From the NCBI GenBank assembly GCA_003244055.1, contig QHBZ01000196.1, positions 1-47,233 on the forward strand: 47,233 bases of DNA. The letters run 5' to 3'. This document shows, piece after piece, positions 31,891-39,899 of this stretch. The stretch comes from Pseudonocardiales bacterium (lineage in GTDB: Bacteria; Actinomycetota; Actinomycetes; Mycobacteriales; Pseudonocardiaceae). Under the pieces are notes generated by a model, which had not been told where the DNA came from, made no database searches, and saw only the letters and a list, made by a program, of their open reading frames with translations. Made by a program: the position numbers and the translations under genes. Position 1 is the first letter of the stretch, and each line of letters opens with the position of its first letter.

Positions 31891-32727
31891 TTAGAAGTAG
31901 ACTGCGGCGATGAGAGTGAGGACTAGGCAGGCGCCTAGAACCTGGAGGACGCGGTCGCCGAGGGCGATTTCTTCGGGTTCGCCGCCCTTGCCGCTGTCGA
32001 CGTCTACAGCATAACGCAGGACGGCCACCACGAAGGGCACCAAGGAGATCACCGGCCAGCGGGAGTGGTTGGTCTGGCTGAGCTGAAACGCCCACAGTCC
32101 ATACGTCATGATCACCCCAGTGGCGGCGAGGGTCCACACGAAACGCAGATAGGAAGCAGTGTAGCCATCGAGCGACTTGCGGATCTTCGCGCCGGTGCGC
32201 TCGGCGAGCCGGATCTCGGCATAGCGCTTACCGGCCACCATGAACAGCGAGCCGAACGCAGTCGTGAGTAAGAACCACTGCGACAGCGCAATCCCGGCAG
32301 CCGCGCCACCCGCGATAGCCCGCAGCAGGAAACCGGACGCGACGATGCAAATGTCCAACACGGGCTGGTGTTTGAGCCACCAGCAGTAAGCCAGCTGCAC
32401 CGCGATGTAGATCGAGGTGACCACGACCAGATCGGTCGACGCCAGCAACGACACTCCGATCGCGGCCACCAACAAGGCCGCCGCAACAGCCAACGCCAGC
32501 CGCGGTGGCACTACCCCGGCGGCGATCGGGCGGTTGCGCTTGGTCGGATGCGCCCGGTCGGCCTCGACGTCCTGAACGTCGTTGACCAGATATACCCCGG
32601 ACGCGGCGAGCGAGAACGTGACAAACGCAATCCCGACCGAGCCGAGAACCGGCAACTGAAAGAGGGTGCCCCCGGCGAACGGCGCGGCCAGCACCAGGAC
32701 GTTCTTCACCCATTGCCGGGGCCGCAT
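31891..32727 (-). CDS. ubiA: Decaprenyl-phosphate phosphoribosyltransferase (UbiA family)
   Basis: A 278-residue polytopic UbiA-fold protein. MRPRQWVKNVLVLAAPFAGG at the start, the Mg-binding motif NDVQDVEADRAHPTKRNRPI and the second site SGFLLRAIAGG, then KRYAEI and DGYTASYLRF are those of the DPPR synthase (Rv3806c type), which attaches phosphoribose from PRPP to decaprenyl phosphate as the first step to decaprenylphosphoryl-arabinose for arabinogalactan. Relatives have 15-25 more residues before RPRQWVKN; here DNALAGLVRT precedes in frame with no obvious ATG, so the true start may overlap the upstream gene. Last gene of a three-gene operon on the minus strand. Confidence 0.9.
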   Translation of the reverse strand: MRPRQWVKNVLVLAAPFAGGTLFQLPVLGSVGIAFVTFSLAASGVYLVNDVQDVEADRAHPTKRNRPIAAGVVPPRLALAVAAALLVAAIGVSLLASTDLVVVTSIYIAVQLAYCWWLKHQPVLDICIVASGFLLRAIAGGAAAGIALSQWFLLTTAFGSLFMVAGKRYAEIRLAERTGAKIRKSLDGYTASYLRFVWTLAATGVIMTYGLWAFQLSQTNHSRWPVISLVPFVVAVLRYAVDVDSGKGGEPEEIALGDRVLQVLGACLVLTLIAAVYF

Positions 32728-32786
32728 GGTGCGAACCAGCCCAGCCAGCGCGTTATCGCCTCGGGCGGTCTGGGTCGGCGGCGCGT

Positions 32787-34688
32787 CTACCGGAACTCCT
32801 GACTTGCCTTGGTGCTATCGGGGGCAGCTCCGGCCAGCCGGTACATCGTCCATTCCGCGTTGTGATAAGCGACCGGAAGCCGCGCAAGCGAGCTGCGGTC
32901 GATCGTCCATGACTTGTCTTCGTTCACGCCGACGAGCAGATAATCGGGGTGGAACTTGCGCACCATCGGGTCGTCGATCCGTCCCTGGAGCGCCGCGGTG
33001 ACCGCGGCCACCCGGTCCGCGTACGGCAGGTTGTAGCTGTACAACCAGCCCGTATAGCCCAGCACGGCCGACCGCCCGGCCAGTGTCGCGACCGGCTGCC
33101 CGGGACGGTCAGCGCCGATGAATACGGCGTCGGGCGCGGTGTGGGCGCGGACCCAGCCGGCGAGCGCCACGTCGGAGGTGGAGGCGAACTGGTCGCGCTG
33201 TTGGAACTCGTGGGTGACAGACAGCAGCCCCGGGATCGCCACGATGAGCCCGATCGGCAGCACCGCCGCGAGATTCCAGCGGCTCGACCGGTAGGCCTGG
33301 ACGGCGAGGAAGCCGGCGAACAGGCAGGCCATGAGGTAGACATAGTTGATCAACTTGAGGTTGTCGTACTCGAATGGCTGGAACGCATACACCTGGGTGA
33401 CGGCGAGGATCGCCAGGAAGGGCAGGTACCACACCAGGTAGTGTCGCCAGGCTGGCCGCAGCAGCAGGAACGGCAGGGCGACGAACAAGATGCCCATCAG
33501 GCCGAAGTTCGTCCACCAGAAGGCCCAGATCGACTCGTCCGCGCGCTGCGCCCACCCGAGCCGCCACCGTCCCCCAGTACCACCGCCGTTCGCCAGCTGT
33601 TGCCACGCCAGCTGCGGCACGGCCAGGACGATGGCGCCCACCCCCGCGGCCAGGTGGCCCCAGGGCGGCTGGCGCAGACGGAAGGCGGCCTCCACGGTGA
33701 GGGCGACGAGCACAACTCCACAGATGATGAAGGTGTGCGGGTGGGCCATCGGTAGCAGGCCGATCAGCGCGCCGCTGACGAACAGGTATCGCCGCTCGCC
33801 GGTATGCCGGGCGGTGTGGAGCAGGATCAGCACGGTCAGCCCGACGCCGAACCCGAAAAGGATCGCGCGCTGCGGCAACAGGGTAGTCGTGACGAGGTTG
33901 GTGACCTGGCCGTTCTCGGCGTTGAGCACGGTGTAGTCGCGCGGCAGGTCGGAGAGGAAGTCTGGCAGGCTCCGGCCGCTGTGTTGCCAATCGACGTAGG
34001 CGAGGCGCAGGCCGGCGGCCGAACCCATCAGCAGAAACAAAGAGAGGCCGCCGACGGCGGCGCCGACGTGGCCGAACAGTCGCAGGCTGAATGACAGCAG
34101 CAGTTGGCAGATGGCCAGCGCCAGCAGGACACCGGGCAGGAAGAGGCTGAGGTGAAGGCTCCAGCCGTCGCGGAGGTAGAGGGCCGACAGGAAGTCGATG
34201 AGGAACGGGTAAGTCAACTTCGCCCCGCTCGCGACCGGCAGGTCCAGTTGCAACCGGTCGAGCACCGCGAAGTGGCTGATGATGGCCGAGTGCAACCCGA
34301 AGTCGGCCCAGGTCGACCCGGCGGAGTACACCCCGGTGGAGTCCCGCAGGAGGCTGTGTGTCCAGAAGAGCCGGCCGAGCACCGCTGTGGTGACCAGGCT
34401 GGCGGCCCCCCACAGGATCCAACCGGATCGGCCGCCCTCCAGCGGGCGCCATTGCGGCCGACGTGGCTGCCACAACAGTACGCAGGCACCGGCGCTGAGG
34501 CCGATGGTGAGCGGTATCGCGAAGTGATACGGCAGCACCAGAGCGGTGAGGAACGCCAGCCAGGTCCAGCCAAAGAGACCGATCACCACGGTGAGCGCCG
34601 CGGCCTCGAAGAAATAGAGCGGCAGCTTGAGCCACCCGACCACGGACGCACCGAGCAGCAGAGCGGAGACGAACAGGATCAGCGCCAT
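32787..34688 (-). CDS. Large multi-span membrane protein, GT-C glycosyltransferase-like
   Basis: A 633-residue protein with about 12-13 membrane helices followed by a soluble C-terminal domain of about 130 residues. The first loop STWADFGLHSAIISHFAVLD and the middle LTYPFLIDFLSALYLRDGW parallel the 28554-30533 protein, as does the C-terminal LAGRSAVLGYTGWLYSYNLP and KFHPDYLLVGVNED. It is probably a polyprenyl-linked sugar transferase or arabinan/mannan assembly protein; the acceptor cannot be told. Its start overlaps the end of the PMT gene by 10 bp and ubiA follows directly, so the three form one operon. Confidence 0.8.
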   Translation of the reverse strand: MALILFVSALLLGASVVGWLKLPLYFFEAAALTVVIGLFGWTWLAFLTALVLPYHFAIPLTIGLSAGACVLLWQPRRPQWRPLEGGRSGWILWGAASLVTTAVLGRLFWTHSLLRDSTGVYSAGSTWADFGLHSAIISHFAVLDRLQLDLPVASGAKLTYPFLIDFLSALYLRDGWSLHLSLFLPGVLLALAICQLLLSFSLRLFGHVGAAVGGLSLFLLMGSAAGLRLAYVDWQHSGRSLPDFLSDLPRDYTVLNAENGQVTNLVTTTLLPQRAILFGFGVGLTVLILLHTARHTGERRYLFVSGALIGLLPMAHPHTFIICGVVLVALTVEAAFRLRQPPWGHLAAGVGAIVLAVPQLAWQQLANGGGTGGRWRLGWAQRADESIWAFWWTNFGLMGILFVALPFLLLRPAWRHYLVWYLPFLAILAVTQVYAFQPFEYDNLKLINYVYLMACLFAGFLAVQAYRSSRWNLAAVLPIGLIVAIPGLLSVTHEFQQRDQFASTSDVALAGWVRAHTAPDAVFIGADRPGQPVATLAGRSAVLGYTGWLYSYNLPYADRVAAVTAALQGRIDDPMVRKFHPDYLLVGVNEDKSWTIDRSSLARLPVAYHNAEWTMYRLAGAAPDSTKASQEFR

Positions 34689-36184
34689 GAATCCAGCCAG
34701 ATTCGGGCGGACAGGCCGCCGTCACTGAGTGGGAGCCCGTAAGAGATCGGCGCGAAGAACACGAAGCCTGCCAGCGCGACCGCGAGAATGCCCCAGTAGA
34801 GAACCGCCGAACGCCGCGAGGGGAACTGCCATACCTCCTCGCCGTCGGTCATCCAGCCCGCCAGCGCACCTATCCCGATACTGACCGCGGCGATGCTGAA
34901 AAGGAAAGCGAAGAAGTAGTGGTAGAGGAACATCGGCCTGACGATGCCGGCGAACGGCAGGAAATTGGCTACCCACGCGACGCCGAGCAGGGCCATCGCC
35001 CCGCGATGCCGATCGAAGAGCGCCGGGCGGCGCATCCAGCCCAGCGCGACCACGACCGCGCCCACCAGTAGACCCCACCAGACGACCGGGTTGCCCTGGA
35101 GGTAGATGTACTCCTTCGGGCCGGTCCAGTAGTAGACGGGGCGCTTCAAGAACGGCCAGCTCAGCCAGCTGGAGCTGTACGGGTGATGGCTGTTGTCGAG
35201 CGAGATCTGAGCGGAGTTCATCGCCTTGTTGAGGTCGATGAAGCGGTCGAGAAACGACACTCTGGCAGCCGGGTTGTAGCTGGCGTTGCCGACCAGGGTG
35301 GACTGGAAGCGCTGGGACATGAATGCATCGCCTGGACCGCTGTGGGGAAGCAGCTGGAAATGGATGGCGAAGACGCTGACGTAGACAAGCGCCGGGACAA
35401 GGACGAGGACGGCCGCCTGGGGGATCGCGAGCCGCCAGCCGACCCGCTGCCGCAACGTCTGGGCGAACCACACGAGCCCGATCAGACCGAGTGCTGTCAG
35501 GCCGGACCACTTGGTGCTGGCAGCCATGCCGGCTAGGACAGCGCTGGCGGTCAGCAGGATCCAGTGCGCCCGTCCGGTGCGGCGCCGGGACGCGAGGTAG
35601 CAGGTGACGGCACTGATGCCGAACAGCAGCAGCATGCTGTCGACGAGGATGAGCCGGGACTCGACGAGGATCGCGTTGTCCAGCAGCACCAACGCCGCCC
35701 CGAACGTCGCCACCCGACGGCTGGCGGTCAGCTCACGTAGCAACAGGTAGAACACCGCCACGAGTGCAGTGCCGGCCAGCGCCGGCAGTACCCGCAGGGC
35801 CACCGCGGGATCGTGGGACTGCACCGTGGCGGAGACCCCGAACAGCTTCGCCCAGCCGGCCAGCAGGAGCTTGCCCAGCGGCGGGTGGATGTCGAAGTAG
35901 TACGAGCCGTCCAGGTAGCGCAGCGCGTACTCCCGGAACCACACCTCGTCGAAGACGATCGCCCGCGGGTGGGTGATCGCCGAAAGGCGGGTCACCGCGG
36001 CGAGGAAGGTGAGCCAGACGAGCTCCGGGGGCACGTTCAGCCGCCGCCGACCTGCCGTAACGCTCTGCGGAACATCCTTCTTGACGTCGGTCTTGTCAAG
36101 GGTCGTCACGCGCTGGGCGGGAGCCCGTTTGGTCGGGCGCTCGACGGGCCAAGAGCGGAGCGAACCTGCCACGCGACACTCCAT
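34679..36184 (-). CDS. pmt: Protein O-mannosyltransferase (PMT, GT39)
   Basis: A 501-residue GT-C enzyme that transfers mannose from polyprenyl-phosphate-mannose to Ser/Thr of exported proteins. The catalytic loop is intact: HPRAIVFDEVWFREYALRY with the Asp-Glu pair, then DGSYYFDIHPPLGKLLLAGW. Eukaryote-like PMT features follow: DNAILVESRLILVDSMLLLF, STKWSGLTALGLIGLV, SLDNSHHPYSSSWLSWPFLK, RPVYYWTGPKEYIYLQGNP and LYHYFFAFLF. About 11 helices; the length matches mycobacterial Pmt. TAGGGA precedes the ATG at 36184; a GTG at the TTLDKTDVKK position is an alternative. Likely substrates in this window are the Ser/Thr/Pro-rich exported proteins at 42-45 kb. Confidence 0.93.
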   Translation of the reverse strand: MECRVAGSLRSWPVERPTKRAPAQRVTTLDKTDVKKDVPQSVTAGRRRLNVPPELVWLTFLAAVTRLSAITHPRAIVFDEVWFREYALRYLDGSYYFDIHPPLGKLLLAGWAKLFGVSATVQSHDPAVALRVLPALAGTALVAVFYLLLRELTASRRVATFGAALVLLDNAILVESRLILVDSMLLLFGISAVTCYLASRRRTGRAHWILLTASAVLAGMAASTKWSGLTALGLIGLVWFAQTLRQRVGWRLAIPQAAVLVLVPALVYVSVFAIHFQLLPHSGPGDAFMSQRFQSTLVGNASYNPAARVSFLDRFIDLNKAMNSAQISLDNSHHPYSSSWLSWPFLKRPVYYWTGPKEYIYLQGNPVVWWGLLVGAVVVALGWMRRPALFDRHRGAMALLGVAWVANFLPFAGIVRPMFLYHYFFAFLFSIAAVSIGIGALAGWMTDGEEVWQFPSRRSAVLYWGILAVALAGFVFFAPISYGLPLSDGGLSARIWLDSWR

Positions 36185-36503
36185 TCCCTACTGCTCGGGA
36201 GCGGGCCGGTATCTCGCCGCGACGTTGTGCCAGGATCCGGAACGTCGTGCATGGACCTCCGGTCGGCCCGCGCAGGACTCTGCAAGACGAGGGTGAACAA
36301 CCATCTAATGGCGATTGACGGCACCGGGGCGAACTCGTGTACGAAGGACATCTCTTTTCCGGGGCCTCTTCGCCGATGAGCATCCTGGCCTTACCGAGAA
36401 AGCTCCAGGTTAAGTAGGGACCAACGCTAGACGAAACCCCGACGTCGTTAAGACCGCGACCTGCTGCGGGCGGGAGCCTGCCACCTTCGGTTTTCCTCGC
36501 TGA
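36185..36503. other. Intergenic region between PMT and the GT2-GtrA fusion
   Basis: Divergent promoter region of 319 bp. It holds the weak repeat copy G (36271-36352) pointing to the PMT gene. No gene recognised. Confidence 0.45.
36271..36352 (-). repeat. Dispersed element, weak copy G (upstream of PMT)
   Basis: Minus-strand reading: ATGTCCTTCGTACAC at the position of CTGTCCCTTGTGGGG, then GTCAATC (shifted), then GTTCACCCTCGTC exactly 45 nt on. The TGTGGGG block is degenerate, so assignment rests on spacing, GTTCAC, orientation and the open frame SFVHEFAPVPSIAIRWLFTL. Confidence 0.35.
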
Positions 36504-37799
36504 GTGACGAAGAATCCACCCACCGCTACAATCGCGGCGTTGACATTCCCCTTTACTGTTTCCAACGTGACCACCGGAAATCTCGCCCGGGCCGACACCT
36601 CCGGCGCTCGACAGCCGCCTGCGTTGTCGCCCGTTGTCGACATTGTCATTCCGGTGTACAACGAGGAAACCGATCTCGAGCCGAGCGTGCGACGGCTGCA
36701 TGAGCACCTGAGCGCCGGGGTCCCATACCCGTTCCAGATCACCGTCGCCGACAATGCGAGCACCGACAGCACGCTCGAGGTCGCCAACCGGCTGGCCGCG
36801 GAGTTCCCGTCGGTACGGGTCGTGCATATGCCGGAAAAGGGCAAAGGCCGCGCGCTGCGCGCGGTCTGGTCGACGTCAGATGCGGCCATCCTGGCCTACA
36901 TGGATGTCGACCTGTCAACCGATCTCGCGGCCGTGCTGCCGCTGATCGCGCCGCTGGTCTCGGGACACTCCGACCTCGCCATCGGAACGCGGCTGCACCG
37001 AGGCTCGCGCGTCGTGCGCGGCGCGAAACGGGAGTTCATCTCGCGCAGCTACAACCTGATGCTCCGGCACACGCTGTCCACCCGTTTCTCCGACGCGACG
37101 TGCGGGTTCAAAGCCATCCGGCAGGAGGTTGCAGCCCACCTCCTGCCGCTGGTCGAGGACAACGGGTTCTTCTTCGACACCGAGCTGTTGGTCCTCGCCG
37201 AGCGCAGCGGGCTGCGCATCCACGAGGTCCCGGTCGACTGGATCGACGACCCGGACAGTCGCGTGCACATCGTCAGCACCGCGAAGGCCGACATCCGGGG
37301 GATCGTCCGGCTGGCCCGCGCGCTCGCCACCGGGAAACTGCCCGTGCACGATCTGCGTGCCCAGCTGGGCCGGGCCCCGCTGGAGCCGGCGACCCCGGGC
37401 GTGCCGCCGGGGTTGACCCGCCAACTGGTGCGCTTCGGCGCCGTCGGGGTGTTCAGCACGGTGGCCTACCTCGTCCTGTTCGTCCTCCTGCACCACCCAC
37501 TCGGCTCGCAGGGCGCCAACGTGGTGGCCCTGCTGAGCACCACCGTCGTGAATACTGCACTGAACCGGCGCTTCACCTTCGGGGTGGTGGGACGCCAGCG
37601 CAGGACGCGACAACAGCTCCAAGGACTGATCGTCTTCGGCCTGGCCCTGCTCCTGACCAGCGGCACGCTGGCCATGGCGCATTTCTTACACAGCGCGCCA
37701 CCGCCCTGGCTCGAGCTCGCGCTACTCGTCACCGCCAACGCCGCCGCCACGTTGCTGCGGTTCCTGCTGCTGCGCCGCTGGGTCTTCCGCACAGCCTGA
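36504..37799 (+). CDS. GT2 glycosyltransferase-GtrA fusion (polyprenyl-phosphate mannose synthase-like)
   Basis: A 431-residue two-domain protein. Residues 40-285: DPM1-type GT2 with VDIVIPVYNEETDLEPSVRR, TVADNASTDSTLEVA, MPEKGKGRALRAVW, the DxD in AYMDVDLSTDL, IGTRLHRGSRVVRGAKREFI, DATCGFKAIR and FFFDTELLVLAERSG. Residues 300-431: GtrA-like four-helix domain (LVRFGAVGVFSTVAYLVLFV, NTALNRRFTFG, RFLLLRRWVF). It should make a polyprenyl-phosphate sugar, probably mannose, and help present it across the membrane to the PMT and PIG-V-like enzymes nearby. Start could also be the GTG at 36567, since the first 40 residues are variable. Confidence 0.92.
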   Translation: MTKNPPTATIAALTFPFTVSNVTTGNLARADTSGARQPPALSPVVDIVIPVYNEETDLEPSVRRLHEHLSAGVPYPFQITVADNASTDSTLEVANRLAAEFPSVRVVHMPEKGKGRALRAVWSTSDAAILAYMDVDLSTDLAAVLPLIAPLVSGHSDLAIGTRLHRGSRVVRGAKREFISRSYNLMLRHTLSTRFSDATCGFKAIRQEVAAHLLPLVEDNGFFFDTELLVLAERSGLRIHEVPVDWIDDPDSRVHIVSTAKADIRGIVRLARALATGKLPVHDLRAQLGRAPLEPATPGVPPGLTRQLVRFGAVGVFSTVAYLVLFVLLHHPLGSQGANVVALLSTTVVNTALNRRFTFGVVGRQRRTRQQLQGLIVFGLALLLTSGTLAMAHFLHSAPPPWLELALLVTANAAATLLRFLLLRRWVFRTA

Positions 37800-37832
37800 A
37801 CGCCGCTCGGTGATCGAGTCGCTGAGCTGACC

Positions 37833-38122
37833 ATGACGACAATGTCGCTCGCTGACGTCAAGGCGCACCTCTCCGAGCTGGTGGGTAGGGTCCACCGGCA
37901 TCACGAACGAGTCACGGTGACGTGACGGTGCATGGCCGACCGTCTGCGGTGTTAATCGCGGTAGAGGATCTGGAGGCATTGCAGGAGACATTGTCAGTTT
38001 TATCCGATCCTGAAACGCTGCGGCGCTTGATCCAGTCCGACGCCGAGCTGGCGCGAGGCGAGGTAATCGACGCCGAGGAGTTGGCGGAGTCAATGGCGGC
38101 GCGACGCCGACACTCGGCGTGA
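37833..38122 (+). pseudogene. Phd/YefM-type antitoxin gene with a frameshift
   Basis: The 5' frame from ATG at 37833 reads MTTMSLADVKAHLSELVGRV, HRHHERVTVT and stops at 37923-37925. The second frame, open from the GTG at 37922, continues VHGRPSAVLIAVEDLEALQE and ends EELAESMAARRRHSA. Joined they make a normal 95-residue Phd/YefM antitoxin ('ELVxxVxxxHERVTVTxHGRPxAVLxSxEDLEAL'). A one-base change in GTCACGGTGACGTGACGG would restore it. The C-terminal part overlaps the toxin start by 4 bp (GTGA), the usual coupling. Confidence 0.8.
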
Positions 38123-38419
38123 GTGATGGATCGACGGAGCGGATCGCGCTGCGCGTCACTCCCGCCGTTCGGCGAGCGCTGGCCGAACGGCTTCCCGAGT
38201 CGGTAGCATTCGCCGCGTTCGAGTTCATCAACGGGCCACTGCTGGACAATCCGCACCACGTTGGCAGACGGCTGCTGGCACCACTGGACGAATCGGCACA
38301 CCGCCCGCCGCGGCAGCTACCGGATCATCTACCGGATCATCTACCGGATCGATGACAAGGCACGGACGGTCACGGTCGTAGATGTAGATCATCGGAGCGA
38401 TGTCTACAAACCCCACTGA
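38119..38419 (+). pseudogene. RelE/ParE-type toxin gene with a frameshift and a short tandem expansion
   Basis: The frame from GTG at 38119 reads TERIALRVTPAVRRALAERL, AFAAFEFINGPLLDNPHHVG, RRLLAPLD, the N-terminal two-thirds of a RelE fold. After about 38297 the right continuation is in another frame: RRGSYRIIYRIIYRIDDKAR, TVTVVDVDHRSDVY, stop at 38417-38419. The 12-bp unit CTACCGGATCAT is repeated (38327-38354), doubling the normally single RIIYRID. As read the toxin is truncated and carries a Pro-rich tail. Loss of the toxin makes loss of the antitoxin tolerable. Confidence 0.8.
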
Positions 38420-38495
38420 TGCCTCTCCCTTTTCAAGGCCACTCGTCCCATCAGTCCCTCCCGCCCCAGGGAGGAGGTGGATGGTTCCGTAACAA

Positions 38496-38513
38496 GTTGC
38501 CGGTGCCGGCAAC
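38496..38513. terminator. Palindrome after the RelBE-like pair
   Basis: GTTGCCGG-TG-CCGGCAAC is a perfect 18-bp palindrome in the otherwise featureless 38420-38710 gap. It may terminate the toxin transcript or be a binding site. Confidence 0.35.
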
Positions 38514-38710
38514 TTTGGACCAGAAGTTGCCAGCTGTGGCACATCCGCACGCGGCAACAGTGCTCTCCCTGACCTTACGGACAGTGACATCAGGTGCTGC
38601 GCGGGAACCGTCAGGCGATCGTCACCCGCCCTGGTCGGCCCCGGCTCGGGCGGAAGCACCGCGGGGACGTGCTCGCGAAACCACAGGCCCCTCGTCGTAG
38701 GCTCTCGGCC

Positions 38711-38995
38711 ATGACGACGCCGGCGGAGATCGAGCGCAAGGTTAGACAGCTCGACAATGACGTCCAGTCGATCTATGAGATGTTGGCTGAGATCGCGGCG
38801 ACCCAGCGTCGGCAAGGTAACCGGTTGATGGAGATTGCCAGCAAGCTGACCGAGATGGACGACACGCTGACCGGGACGGACGGCAAGGTCAGCGAGATGG
38901 ACGCCAAGGTCACCGGGACGGACGACAAGGTCACCGAGATGGACGGCAAGCTGGACACCATCCTCGGTTTGCTGCGCGGTGGTCAACCCGGCTGA
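38711..38995 (+). CDS. Small heptad-repeat coiled-coil protein
   Basis: From the ATG at 38711 (MTTPAEIERKVRQLDNDVQS) 94 residues. After EIAATQRRQGNRLMEIASKL the sequence is a run of exact 7-residue units: TEMDDTL, TGTDGKV, SEMDAKV, TGTDDKV, TEMDGKL, DTILGLL. Alternation of (T/S)EMD and TGTD units is also visible in the DNA as 21-bp repeats. Hydrophobic residues fall at fixed heptad positions, so a parallel coiled coil, perhaps trimeric, is likely. No signal peptide. Function not recognised; the periodicity suggests recent expansion. Confidence 0.7.
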   Translation: MTTPAEIERKVRQLDNDVQSIYEMLAEIAATQRRQGNRLMEIASKLTEMDDTLTGTDGKVSEMDAKVTGTDDKVTEMDGKLDTILGLLRGGQPG

Positions 38996-39031
38996 CGTCA
39001 CGCGGGCCGATCGGCGCTTTTGGCGCGGTTA

Positions 39032-39592
39032 TCAGTGTGCCGCGGTAGCACCCAACCGCTGGCACTCCGGTGCCTTGCCAAATGCGGGCGCCAGCTCCTT
39101 GTTACTGGTCAGCCCCTGCATCTGACTGCCGGCCGGACCGAGATCGGGCGCAGCGAGGTTGTTGGCCTTCTGCGCGAAGGCTGGGTCTTTGACGTCCAAC
39201 GCTGCGACCTTCGCGCGCTGGCTTCCGACCGTCGCGGCTGCGGTGGTGAAAAATCCCACCGCGGTGGCCTGGACCTGTTGACCGTCGGTGATCCTCGGCT
39301 GGCCGAGCTGGGTGAGCTTCTGGGCGGTATCGGAGAACGCCTGCTGGGTGACATCAGCCAGCTTGAGCAACCCATCCTTTTGACCCTGCGGGGTCGGCGG
39401 CGACTTCGGGATCGCGGACGCTCCGGCGATCACATCACCGAGACCCCCGCAGAACAAGCCCACCCAGGCCACCGGGTCAGCACCCTGAGGGGCGGCGGGT
39501 TTCGCCTTGACATCGGCGGAGCCGCATCCACCCAGCGCCAGGCCGAGCGCTAACAGGCCGACAACACCGACACGGCAACGGGCTAAGGACAC
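39032..39592 (-). CDS. Secreted lipoprotein of unknown function
   Basis: A 186-residue protein from a GTG with AAGGAGTAACC before it. Signal peptide VGVVGLLALGLALGG followed by the lipobox Cys (LGGCGS). The mature part is helical: DPVAWVGLFCGGLGDVIAGA, LLKLADVTQQAFSDTAQKLT, TAVGFFTTAAATVGSQRAKV, LAPAFGKAPECQRLGA, with two conserved-looking Cys (FCGG, PECQ) that could bond. The architecture is like small mycobacterial lipoproteins with a helical bundle. Function unknown. Confidence 0.75.
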   Translation of the reverse strand: MSLARCRVGVVGLLALGLALGGCGSADVKAKPAAPQGADPVAWVGLFCGGLGDVIAGASAIPKSPPTPQGQKDGLLKLADVTQQAFSDTAQKLTQLGQPRITDGQQVQATAVGFFTTAAATVGSQRAKVAALDVKDPAFAQKANNLAAPDLGPAGSQMQGLTSNKELAPAFGKAPECQRLGATAAH

Positions 39593-39899
39593 GGTTACTC
39601 CTTGGTCTCGATTGGCTCCCCCGCCAGGGTAATCGACCCCGGTGGTGAAGTATTACTAGAAGGGCACATTGCACGCAATTAGCGATCCCTTGTGGGGTAT
39701 ATCGCAATCCCCCGGTCGCTCGCTGGAATTGTTCTGTTCACCTTTGACACCCAGCATTGCCCCTGATGCTGGCGTTGTTTGTTTCACCGGCTGGACCTTT
39801 TGGCCATGATCGGTACTGGTCCCGGCGCCGCAATCTGACTAGTACTGGAACGGACGGGCACGCCTGCTGGCGGGCTCCCCACAACCTCGCGGAGCACAG
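39593..39899. other. Intergenic region upstream of the sedolisin gene
   Basis: A 307-bp divergent promoter region. It contains repeat copy F (39682-39771), oriented toward the sedolisin gene, and the short hairpin-like GCATTGCCCCTGATGC at 39753-39768. No gene seen. Confidence 0.5.
39682..39771 (+). repeat. Dispersed 90-bp element, copy F (upstream of the sedolisin gene)
   Basis: Plus strand: GCGATCCCTTGTGGGGTATA, TCGCAATC, then GTTCACCTTTGACACCCA, 45 nt from TGTGGGG to GTTCAC. It lies about 130 bp before the sedolisin ATG. The conserved frame from the GTG reads GYIAIPRSLAGIVLFTF then DTQHCP and stops, a possible 24-residue leader. Confidence 0.8.
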
